DNA from: Rugamonas sp. A1-17
Lineage (GTDB): Bacteria; Pseudomonadota; Gammaproteobacteria; Burkholderiales; Burkholderiaceae_D
Assembly: GCA_025548565.1 (NCBI GenBank)
Contig: JAJLPB010000012.1
Coordinates: forward strand, 1 to 64,000
Direction of reading: 5' to 3'
DNA: 64,000 nucleotides
Part shown: positions 40,815-47,818 of the stretch, one piece after another
Layout of the letters: each line of letters starts with the position of its first letter
Position numbering within the stretch: the stretch's first letter is position 1
Notes under the pieces: model-generated
What the model was told of the DNA's origin: nothing
Databases searched by the model: none
The model's input: only the letters and a program-made list of their open reading frames with translations
Program-made: the position numbers and the translations under genes

Positions 40815-41294
40815 ATGTTTGGTTTCCTCAAATCGCCCACGTTGTCGCCGCGCCTGTTGCGCCTGAAGGAATCGGCGCTGTTCGCCACGCTGACGCCGCT
40901 TGAACTGAAAATCGTCGACGGCCTGATGCACGAACGCCGCTACCTGGCCGACGAAATCATCTTCGACGAGGGCGAGGAAGGCCAGGCGCTGTACCTGGTG
41001 ATGTCGGGGCGGGTGATCATCAGCCGCAAGCTGGGCGAGACGCGCGAAGTGGTGGCCGAGCTGTCGGCCGGCGCCTTCTTCGGCGACCTGGCGCTGCTCG
41101 ACAACACGCCGCGCAACGCGCAGACGCGCGCGCTGGACAACTGCGAGCTGGCGGTGTTCTTCCGCGCCGACTTCATGGGCCTGATGGAAACCGACGCCGT
41201 GATCGGCTACAAGATCTCGCTGGCCCTGGCACGCCACATCGGCGGCCGGCTGCGCGACTGGATGAGCGGCAAGCCGCAGATCGAGGCGATATGA
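40815..41294 (+). CDS. Cyclic nucleotide-binding domain protein without HTH
   Basis: A 159-residue cytoplasmic protein consisting of one CRP-like cNMP-binding barrel: AFFGDLALLDNTPRNAQTRA is the phosphate-binding cassette region, and a C-terminal helix ends in DWMSGKP. No DNA-binding helix-turn-helix is present, so it is not a CRP-type regulator. Its stop overlaps the AI-2E gene start (ATGA), so it probably acts together with that membrane protein, perhaps as a regulatory subunit. Confidence 0.9.
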   Translation: MFGFLKSPTLSPRLLRLKESALFATLTPLELKIVDGLMHERRYLADEIIFDEGEEGQALYLVMSGRVIISRKLGETREVVAELSAGAFFGDLALLDNTPRNAQTRALDNCELAVFFRADFMGLMETDAVIGYKISLALARHIGGRLRDWMSGKPQIEAI

Positions 41295-42415
41295 ATTTTT
41301 TGCCGACCCAACAGCGCGCCGGGCCGGTGGTGTGGAGCGGCATCATCGCCGCCACCTGCGTGCTGCTGTTCCTGCTGCAGCAGATGCTGTTCCTGGCCAT
41401 CCCCTTCCTGCTGGGCATCGTGCTGTACTACATTTTGCAGCCGCCGATGCAGCGCCTGATCCGCATGGGCCTGAGCCACAACGCCGCCACGCTGATCGTC
41501 GGCGGCGTGTTCCTGCTGCTGCTGGCGATGGCCGGGCTGGTGTTCATCTTCTGGGACAGCGGCCCGTCCGACTCGTGGCAGGAGATGCTGGGCAAATACC
41601 TGACGGGCGGGCTGGAGTTCGTGCGCCACACGATGCTGTCGCTCGAGCGCGAGTTCCCCATCCTCAAGCAGATCAAGCTGGCGCGCACGGTCAACAGCCG
41701 CGTAAGCGCGTTCACCGGCACCTTTGTGCAGAAGCACCTGACCGACATTCTGGTATCGGTGGCGGCGTGGCTGCCGTCGCTGCTGCTGGCGCCGTTCCTG
41801 ACCTTCTTCTTCCTGCGCGACGGCCTGCGCTTCAAGAAATTCCTCGCACGCGCCGTGCCCAACGCCTTCTTTGAAAAGACGCTGTGCCTGCTGCACGAAG
41901 TGGACCAGACCGCGCACCGCTACTTCCAGGGTCTGATCAAGCTGACCATCCTCGACACGGCGGTGCTGGCCATCGGCCTGTGGTCGATCGGCGTGTCGTC
42001 GCCGCTGGTGCTGGGGCTGATCGCGGCGATGCTGGCGTGGGTGCCGTACGTGGGCTCCATCCTCGGCTGCGTGCTGGTGGTGATGGTGGCCTCGACCGAC
42101 GCGCCGGCCGACCCGGCGGTGGCCTACATGGCGATCGGCGTGTTCATCGCCGTGCGGCTGCTGGACGATTTCGTCTTCATGCCGATGACGCTGGGCCGCA
42201 GCCTGCACATCCATCCGCTGATCACGGTGCTGATGATCTTCATCGGCGGCTCGGTGGCCGGCGTGGCGGGCTTGATGCTGGTGCTGCCGCTGCTGGGCGT
42301 GGTGATGGTGATCGGCGAAACGCTGGGCCGGCTGATCACCGACCCACGCCTGCGCGCCCGCCACCGCAACGCCATCGAACTGCGCACCCGCCAAGCCAGC
42401 GCCGACCTAACATAA
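41291..42415 (+). CDS. AI-2E family (PerM-like) membrane protein
   Basis: A 374-residue polytopic protein of the AI-2 exporter / PerM superfamily: about eight segments, with the amphipathic central region and the conserved block LVLGLIAAMLAWVPYVGSIL near residue 240. Family roles range from AI-2 release to Na+/H+ exchange. It is translationally coupled to the cNMP-binding gene. Its stop codon TAA (42413-42415) is supplied by the REP-like element that begins at 42411, so the original C-terminus has probably been altered by that insertion. Confidence 0.92.
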   Translation: MNFLPTQQRAGPVVWSGIIAATCVLLFLLQQMLFLAIPFLLGIVLYYILQPPMQRLIRMGLSHNAATLIVGGVFLLLLAMAGLVFIFWDSGPSDSWQEMLGKYLTGGLEFVRHTMLSLEREFPILKQIKLARTVNSRVSAFTGTFVQKHLTDILVSVAAWLPSLLLAPFLTFFFLRDGLRFKKFLARAVPNAFFEKTLCLLHEVDQTAHRYFQGLIKLTILDTAVLAIGLWSIGVSSPLVLGLIAAMLAWVPYVGSILGCVLVVMVASTDAPADPAVAYMAIGVFIAVRLLDDFVFMPMTLGRSLHIHPLITVLMIFIGGSVAGVAGLMLVLPLLGVVMVIGETLGRLITDPRLRARHRNAIELRTRQASADLT

Positions 42416-42552
42416 TTGGGGTCAAGTCTGACATTCGGACACGGGCTCTGCTGAACATAATTGGGGTCAAGTCTGACATTCGGACACGAGCTCTGCTGTA
42501 AAACGGCGCTTTACAGCAGAGCTCGTGTCCGAATGTCAGACTTGACCCCAAT
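42411..42552. repeat. REP-like element: two direct copies plus one inverted copy
   Basis: A unit of about 45 bp with the core TTGGGGTCAAGTCTGACATT occurs at 42411-42455 and 42456-42502 in direct order and at 42510-42552 in reverse. Copies 2 and 3 form a perfect 42-bp stem (42461-42502 with 42510-42551) with a seven-base loop. The TTGGGGTC head resembles sequences I know from REP elements mobilised by RAYT (Y1-type) transposases; no transposase gene is in this window. It separates convergent genes. Confidence 0.85.
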
Positions 42553-42577
42553 ATTGTTTGCCCCATTGTTGCGACAT

Positions 42578-42604
42578 AAAAAAGGGCCGCTGTTGTAGCG
42601 GCCC
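42578..42604 (-). terminator. Intrinsic terminator of ahpF
   Basis: Stem GGGCCGCT / AGCGGCCC (42584-42591 and 42597-42604) with a five-base loop, followed on the minus strand by six T, 20 bp after the ahpF stop. Confidence 0.9.
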
Positions 42605-42624
42605 TTGTTCTTTGCTGCGATCGC

Positions 42625-44220
42625 TTACGCGGTCATCGCTTGCTTCTCGGAGGACTCGGCCACCACTTCCTCGTCGTCCGAACGGATCAGGTGGTCGAAG
42701 GCCGACAGTGCCGCCTTCGCGCCTTCGCCGGTGGCGATGATGATCTGCTTGTACGGCACCGTGGTGACGTCGCCGGCCGCGAACACGCCGGGGATCGAGG
42801 TCTGGCCGCGCGCGTCCACTTCGATCTCGCCATGGCGCGACAACGCCACCGTGCCCTTCAGCCATTCGGTGTTCGGCACCAGGCCGATCTGCACGAACAC
42901 GCCTTCCAGCTCGACCTTCCTGGCTTCGCCCGACACGCGGTCGTTGTAGCTCAAGCCGTTGACGATCTTGCCGTCGCCGTGGATCTCGGTGGTCTGCGCC
43001 GAGACGATCACGGTCACGTTAGGCAGGCTGTGCAGCTTGCGTTGCAGCACCGCGTCGGCGCGCAGCTCGGCGCCGAACTCGATCAAGGTCACATGCTTGA
43101 CCAGGCCGGCCAGGTCGATCGCCGCTTCCACACCGGAGTTGCCGCCGCCGATCACCGCCACCCGCTTGCCCTTGAACAGCGGACCGTCGCAGTGCGGGCA
43201 GTAGGCCACGCCGTGGTTGCGGTATTCCTTCTCGCCCGGCACGTTGATCTCGCGCCAGCGGGCGCCGGTCGCCAGAATCACCGACTTGGCTTTCAGGGTC
43301 GCGCCGGTCGCGGTCTGCACCTCGATCAGCTTGCCCGGCACCAGCTTGGCGGCGCGCTGGGTGTTCATGATATCGACGTCGTATTCCTTGACGTGCTGCT
43401 CCAGCGCCACGGCGAACTTCGGACCGTCGGTGGCGGTGACCGAGATGAAGTTCTCGATCGCCAGGGTGTCGAGCACCTGGCCGCCGAAACGCTCGGCCAG
43501 CACGCCGGTCTTGATGCCTTTGCGGGCCGCGTAGACAGCCGCTGCCGCGCCGGCGGGACCGCCGCCGACGATCAGCACGTCGAATACGTCTTTCTTGCTC
43601 AGCTCGGCCGCCTGGCGGGCGCCGGCGTTGGTGTCCAGCTTGGCCAGGATCTCTTCGACGCTGGTGCGGCCCTGGCCGAAGTGCTCGCCGTTCAGGAACA
43701 TCATCGGCACCGCCATGATCTGGCGCGCTTCGACTTCCTGCGGGAACACGCCGCCGTCAATGGTGGTGACCTTGATGCGCGGGTTGATCACCGACATCGC
43801 GTTGAGCGCCTGCACCACTTCCGGACAGTTGTGGCAGCTCAGCGAGATGAAGGTTTCGAATGCGTAATCGCCATCCAGGTTGCGGATCTGCTCGATCACA
43901 GCTTCGTCGAACTTGATGGTGTGGCCGCCGACCTGCAGCAGCGCCAGCACCAGCGAGGTGAATTCATGGCCCATCGGCACGCCGGCGAAACGCACGCCGA
44001 TGTCGGTGCCTGGGCGGTTGATGCTGAACGACGGCTTGCGTTCGGCATCGTCGGTGCGCTTGACCAGCGTGATCTTGTCGCTCAACAGGACGATCTCCTG
44101 GAGCAGTTCCTCCATCTCGCGGGCCTTGGCGCTGTCATCGAGAGAAGCGACGATCTCAATCGGTTGCACCACTTTTTCCAAGTAGGCTTTCAACTGGGTT
44201 TTGAGAGTAGCGTCTAACAT
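42625..44220 (-). CDS. ahpF: Alkyl hydroperoxide reductase subunit F
   Basis: A 531-residue flavoprotein that transfers electrons from NADH to AhpC. The N-terminal double-thioredoxin domain has the CHNC redox pair at about 128-131. The FAD domain has VGGGPAGAAAAVYAARKG, the NAD domain VIGGGNSGVEAAIDLAG, and the C-terminal redox centre is CPHC at about 340. GVFAAGD closes the FAD site. Length is standard. It lies downstream of ahpC on the same strand with about 108 bp between them that hold a hairpin, so levels of the two proteins can differ. Confidence 0.98.
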   Translation of the reverse strand: MLDATLKTQLKAYLEKVVQPIEIVASLDDSAKAREMEELLQEIVLLSDKITLVKRTDDAERKPSFSINRPGTDIGVRFAGVPMGHEFTSLVLALLQVGGHTIKFDEAVIEQIRNLDGDYAFETFISLSCHNCPEVVQALNAMSVINPRIKVTTIDGGVFPQEVEARQIMAVPMMFLNGEHFGQGRTSVEEILAKLDTNAGARQAAELSKKDVFDVLIVGGGPAGAAAAVYAARKGIKTGVLAERFGGQVLDTLAIENFISVTATDGPKFAVALEQHVKEYDVDIMNTQRAAKLVPGKLIEVQTATGATLKAKSVILATGARWREINVPGEKEYRNHGVAYCPHCDGPLFKGKRVAVIGGGNSGVEAAIDLAGLVKHVTLIEFGAELRADAVLQRKLHSLPNVTVIVSAQTTEIHGDGKIVNGLSYNDRVSGEARKVELEGVFVQIGLVPNTEWLKGTVALSRHGEIEVDARGQTSIPGVFAAGDVTTVPYKQIIIATGEGAKAALSAFDHLIRSDDEEVVAESSEKQAMTA

Positions 44221-44253
44221 GATTTTTCTTCCTTTTTACAAATATTTAGGCGT

Positions 44254-44281
44254 ATGCCGGGCCGGACGCCCGGACCGGCAT
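44254..44281 (-). terminator. Hairpin between ahpC and ahpF
   Basis: Stem ATGCCGG / CCGGCAT with further internal pairing lies in the ahpC-ahpF gap. No T-run follows, so it is more likely an attenuating or mRNA-stabilising structure that favours ahpC than a full terminator. Confidence 0.45.
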
Positions 44282-44328
44282 CGCGGTATTACTTGTGTAC
44301 TGCGGTCTCTTTCAAGACGTGCTCAGAC

Positions 44329-44892
44329 TTAGATCTTGCCGACCAGGTCCAGCGATGGGGTCAGGGTCGCTGCGCCTTCGGTCCACTTGGCTGGGCAAAC
44401 TTGGCCTGGGTGCTCGGCCACGTACTTGGCGGCCTTCACTTTGCGCAGCAGCTCGGAAGCGTCGCGGCCGATGCCGTTGTCGTGCACTTCCATCACTTTG
44501 ATGAAGCCTTCCGGATTGATGACGAAGGTGCCGCGCAGTGCCAGGCCTTCTTCTTCGATCATCACTTCAAAGTTGCGCGACAGGGTGCCGGTTGGGTCGC
44601 CGATCAGCGGGTAGTTCACTTTCTTGATCGCATCCGAGGTGTCGTGCCATGCTTTGTGCGCGAAGTGGGTGTCGGTCGACACGCCGTACACTTCCACGCC
44701 CAGCTTGGCGAATTCAGGCTGCTGCTCGGCCAGGTCTTCCAGTTCGGTCGGGCACACGAAGGTGAAGTCGGCTGGGTAGAACATCAGAACGGACCACTTG
44801 CCCTTCAGGGACTCTTCGCTCAGGTCGATGAACTTGCCGTTGGCGTATGCGGTGGCCTTGAATGGTTTGATTTGGGTATTGATCAGAGACAT
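44329..44892 (-). CDS. ahpC: Alkyl hydroperoxide reductase subunit C (peroxiredoxin)
   Basis: A 187-residue 2-Cys peroxiredoxin that reduces H2O2 and organic peroxides. The peroxidatic Cys47 is in DFTFVCPTEL and the resolving Cys in HPGQVCPAKW. The start at 44892 gives the standard MSLINTQIKPF N-terminus after GAGGAAA; a longer ORF start is not credible. AhpF follows as its reductase. A candidate OxyR site lies 68-104 bp upstream of the start codon. Confidence 0.98.
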   Translation of the reverse strand: MSLINTQIKPFKATAYANGKFIDLSEESLKGKWSVLMFYPADFTFVCPTELEDLAEQQPEFAKLGVEVYGVSTDTHFAHKAWHDTSDAIKKVNYPLIGDPTGTLSRNFEVMIEEEGLALRGTFVINPEGFIKVMEVHDNGIGRDASELLRKVKAAKYVAEHPGQVCPAKWTEGAATLTPSLDLVGKI

Positions 44893-44959
44893 TGTGGTTT
44901 CCTCGTTGGGTTGTGAATCATTGAGACGCCAGTTTAAGGGCTTTTGCCCCATTTGCAAA

Positions 44960-44996
44960 ATTGATTGTTCCAATAGTTTCAATAGCTATCGACTAT
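44960..44996. promoter_or_regulatory. Candidate OxyR binding site upstream of ahpC
   Basis: ATAGCTATCGACTAT (44982-44996) matches the OxyR half-motif ATAGnTnnnAnCTAT at all but one position. A weaker copy, ATTGATTGTTCCAAT, sits at 44960-44974. The two are 22 bp apart start to start, as in the 37-bp OxyR consensus. Confidence 0.7.
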
Positions 44997-45019
44997 AGGA
45001 TCGGCAAACGGAATAGCTA

Positions 45020-45574
45020 TTATCGCCGTTTCGGCACGGGCGTGAGGCGCGCCCGGCCGGACGGCGGAGCGGCGTACTGCCGGGTGGCGGGGGCGTAGTC
45101 GAAATCGAATTCTTTCCAGGCCGCCGCCGGATGCAGCAGCGGGCCGTGGCCGTCAGCGTCGCTGCTGCGGTAGGGTACCTTGCTGCGGACGGGGTCGATG
45201 CGGTTGCGGTACAGCGGCCGCTCGCCCTTGTCCGCGCCGACCGCGTGCAGGCTGCCGCCCTGTTCGCGCGCGATCGCCTCGGCCAGCGCGCTCACGCCCA
45301 GCGCCCGCGTGGCGGCCTGGCGGATGTCGGCGCTGAGGTTGTTGTGCGCCAGGTGCAGCACCCGCGTGATGGCGAAGCTGCGCTCGGCGTCCGCGTCCAG
45401 CAGCGCCTGGCCCTCCAGCGTGAAGGTGGTGCCGGGGCTGAAGGTGCGCACGGTGCCGGCGCCGGTGAAGATTTCCCGCCCCGCCTCCAGCGCCTCGACC
45501 TGCCGTGCGGCGATGCGCTGGCCGTGCTCGCGCGTGGTGTAGGCGTAGGCGCCCGGCATGCGTTGCGCCTTCAC
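45020..45574 (-). pseudogene. Duplicated VgrG fragment
   Basis: This frame encodes about 184 residues nearly identical to residues 279-420 of the VgrG at 47819-50734. At DNA level 45129-45557 matches 49473-49901 with a constant offset of 4344 bp. After the match a short unrelated Arg/Pro-rich tail ends the frame. It has neither the N-terminal gp27-like part nor the spike, so it cannot form a VgrG trimer. The start would be GTG at 45574 with no clear ribosome binding site. It is a recombination remnant at the far end of the effector cassette. Confidence 0.85.
45129..45557. repeat. vgrG direct repeat, copy A
   Basis: About 429 bp nearly identical to 49473-49901 within the full vgrG, in the same orientation. 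Together they flank the AT-richer tail-effector-immunity segment and could recombine to excise or exchange it. Confidence 0.85.
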
Positions 45575-45623
45575 ATCATATACTCTCCAATTGCAAATTT
45601 GGTCAGACTCTCAACAAGCACCA

Positions 45624-46397
45624 TTACTTCAATTTTGCTACCAAATCCACATAGACCTGCTTGCCCAGCTCCCGATTCAATCTAGCAGGCAAACAATAAA
45701 ATATCATCCATCCACGAACAGCAAGACCGATAGCCAACATATCCAACGGAATAGCACCGACAGCCAAAAAGAGATGAACAACTGGCAATCCGAAAAAAGC
45801 AACCAATGACTTACCGAAAATTATGGTCAAGCAGGCAGCAATACCAAATAGTACAAATAATATCGACGGCGGAAACTGTTTAAATTTCAATCTCTTACCA
45901 AGAAGCGCTGTATCCCCTTTCTGCAGATAATAAATACAGTCCACATCCTCTTGGTAAATTTGCGCACGCATTTTAGTATCGACATAAATATATCGATAGA
46001 GATTGACAAATCGAAAGCCCCAATAGGCTAACAGATAAACGTAAGATAGAAAGAGGAGCCCACGCAGAAAAATTGGGGCTGAGCTATAAAATAAAATACA
46101 AAGCCAGGGAATTCCGCCGAACATCGCCACACTGGCCATATATAAAGTGCTTACGCCAAAATATCTAGCCCTCCAATCCCATTTTAAAATTCGCGGGAGG
46201 AACAAGAGTACAAAAGACAAACCTGCAATCAAAATGCATAAAATAGAAATAGGGTTCTGCTGCAGAGGGACCGATTCTGCAGCTCCGTTAGCCAGAGCAA
46301 GACAACATGCGCTGATTATCAAAGGAAGAGCTGCGGTCACGGAAACAAAACTGCTCGGCTTGGCGAATGCCGGGTTGATAGCATCCAAATCTTTCAA
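45624..46397 (-). CDS. Putative immunity protein, polytopic membrane
   Basis: A 257-residue protein with about six hydrophobic segments, few charged residues between them and no known domain. The preferred start is TTG at 46397, which overlaps the upstream stop (TTGA) and has CAGGAG eight bases before it; the frame is open to 46448. The tight coupling to the putative pore-forming effector, the membrane location and the AT-rich composition suggest that it protects the inner membrane from that effector. This is inference from context, not from homology. Confidence 0.68.
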   Translation of the reverse strand: MKDLDAINPAFAKPSSFVSVTAALPLIISACCLALANGAAESVPLQQNPISILCILIAGLSFVLLFLPRILKWDWRARYFGVSTLYMASVAMFGGIPWLCILFYSSAPIFLRGLLFLSYVYLLAYWGFRFVNLYRYIYVDTKMRAQIYQEDVDCIYYLQKGDTALLGKRLKFKQFPPSILFVLFGIAACLTIIFGKSLVAFFGLPVVHLFLAVGAIPLDMLAIGLAVRGWMIFYCLPARLNRELGKQVYVDLVAKLK

Positions 46398-47809
46398 AAG
46401 ATCAACTCCTGATAATCGTTTGGAAATTTCTCCATTAAGTACGTCCAACCAGCTTGGATTTCTCTACCGGCTTTTCTCAGGTAGGGTGCGACCGCAGAAG
46501 CTAGCCCGTCTGTATTAGATTTGTCTCCAGTGGCGGCCTTTCCTAGCGCCTTATCTATGGTTTCCACAGCATAGTTAACCACAACCCCAGCCGCCACTGT
46601 CAGCGCCCCCACCGCAAGAACTGGTAATGATGCCCCGAGGCCAACCATTGCCACAAATATTACCAAGGCGACAATCGCAATGACGATCGCCGCAGCAATA
46701 ATGGCCTTCAATAACGACATGAACAAAGCAGCGGTCAAATCATACCCATCTTTTTTTACATCATCCTTCCATTCAGCAATCGCCGTAGCGGATCCAAAAA
46801 TAAAGCTGACCAAGGCATTTCCTTTGAAGGTTCCTGCAACGCCCTTGGCGATAGCGGCAAACGAACTCGACGTTTTTCCTACACCGGCGAAAATACTCAA
46901 AATACGCTCATGGCCGGGCCCAAAACCACCCTGACCGTACACACGATTGAATTTGCTATAACCAGAAAAGTAAAAGCGAACCTTTCCGCGCACTAGATGA
47001 ATCTGCGCCCGCACCAGCTTAAATCCTTCGCTGGTCTTACTATCCAGACTGGCACGCAGCCAACTCCAATTATCACCAACAAATGCTGCGCTGCCAGCCA
47101 CTTGGCCCCAAATCCAATTGCGCGTCGCGACTTCAGACGGATCAAAGTCAGCCAAACCAGACTTTCCCCCACCCTTCTTAAAGTATTCTGCAATTTTTTC
47201 CGGCATCCCTTTAATACTCCCATCAACTACACACACCACCGAACACCCTTCAGTGTCCGGAGCAGACGCCGCTATATGATTTTGCGGTTGAGCGCTAGAA
47301 GGCTTGGTCAACGGAGACTTCGTCGCTCCTACTGGCACCGGCGTTATACCGGGTATCACAGGTGGGGTTTTTGCAGGTGCATTGGCTTGGCCTAAGGACA
47401 AAATAATCGGTGCCGGCTTTGTCTTGGGGTCATTGTCATATTGACGAGTATCGAGCTTGTTCGGCTCCACCTTCATCAACAGCTTTCCTTCGCTTTTCAG
47501 CAACAATGCCCCTTTGAAATTGCGTGTGACCCAAAGGTGCAAGCGCTCGCCGTCTTTGAAGGTGACTGCCTCCGACCTGCTTGCATACACGAGTTTTTTA
47601 TCCCTCACGTTGTAGAAGTCTGACTCAACCGCCTGTACGGTATATACCGCCCCGCCTTTTAGATGCAAATCGAAAATCACATCGCGATGCTTGCGCAACA
47701 CAACCTTCAAGTGATCGCCTGAACGCCAACATTGAACAGACTCTCCGGGTAAGTCTATGCATACTTCCTGAGCGACCGACTTCTCGGATTTGGTAGCAAC
47801 TGTATTCAT
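46394..47809 (-). CDS. Putative type VI effector, pore-forming type
   Basis: A 471-residue protein encoded 9 bp downstream of vgrG. Residues 1-135 look like beta-rich domains; 140-190 is a Pro/Ala/Ser-rich linker; about 200-350 is a soluble region (IWGQVAGSAAFVGDNWSWLR). Then a very hydrophobic hairpin at about 355-415 (two long segments, KAIIAAAIVIAIVALVIFVA and ASLPVLAVGALTVAAG) precedes an amphipathic tail. This resembles colicin-like or other membrane-depolarising toxins. No catalytic motif of known nuclease, lipase or amidase effectors is visible. Position after VgrG and before a membrane protein supports an effector; the function is inferred. Confidence 0.68.
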   Translation of the reverse strand: MNTVATKSEKSVAQEVCIDLPGESVQCWRSGDHLKVVLRKHRDVIFDLHLKGGAVYTVQAVESDFYNVRDKKLVYASRSEAVTFKDGERLHLWVTRNFKGALLLKSEGKLLMKVEPNKLDTRQYDNDPKTKPAPIILSLGQANAPAKTPPVIPGITPVPVGATKSPLTKPSSAQPQNHIAASAPDTEGCSVVCVVDGSIKGMPEKIAEYFKKGGGKSGLADFDPSEVATRNWIWGQVAGSAAFVGDNWSWLRASLDSKTSEGFKLVRAQIHLVRGKVRFYFSGYSKFNRVYGQGGFGPGHERILSIFAGVGKTSSSFAAIAKGVAGTFKGNALVSFIFGSATAIAEWKDDVKKDGYDLTAALFMSLLKAIIAAAIVIAIVALVIFVAMVGLGASLPVLAVGALTVAAGVVVNYAVETIDKALGKAATGDKSNTDGLASAVAPYLRKAGREIQAGWTYLMEKFPNDYQELIF

Positions 47810-47818
47810 TGATTCTTT

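Noticed and set aside
42411..42552. Possible CRISPR-like array
   Set aside because: Only two direct copies abut without spacers, the third is inverted, and no cas gene is near; a REP-like element explains it.
45020..45574. A separate functional VgrG or chaperone gene
   Set aside because: It contains only an internal slice of VgrG and lacks the spike and the N-terminal base; no ribosome binding site is visible.
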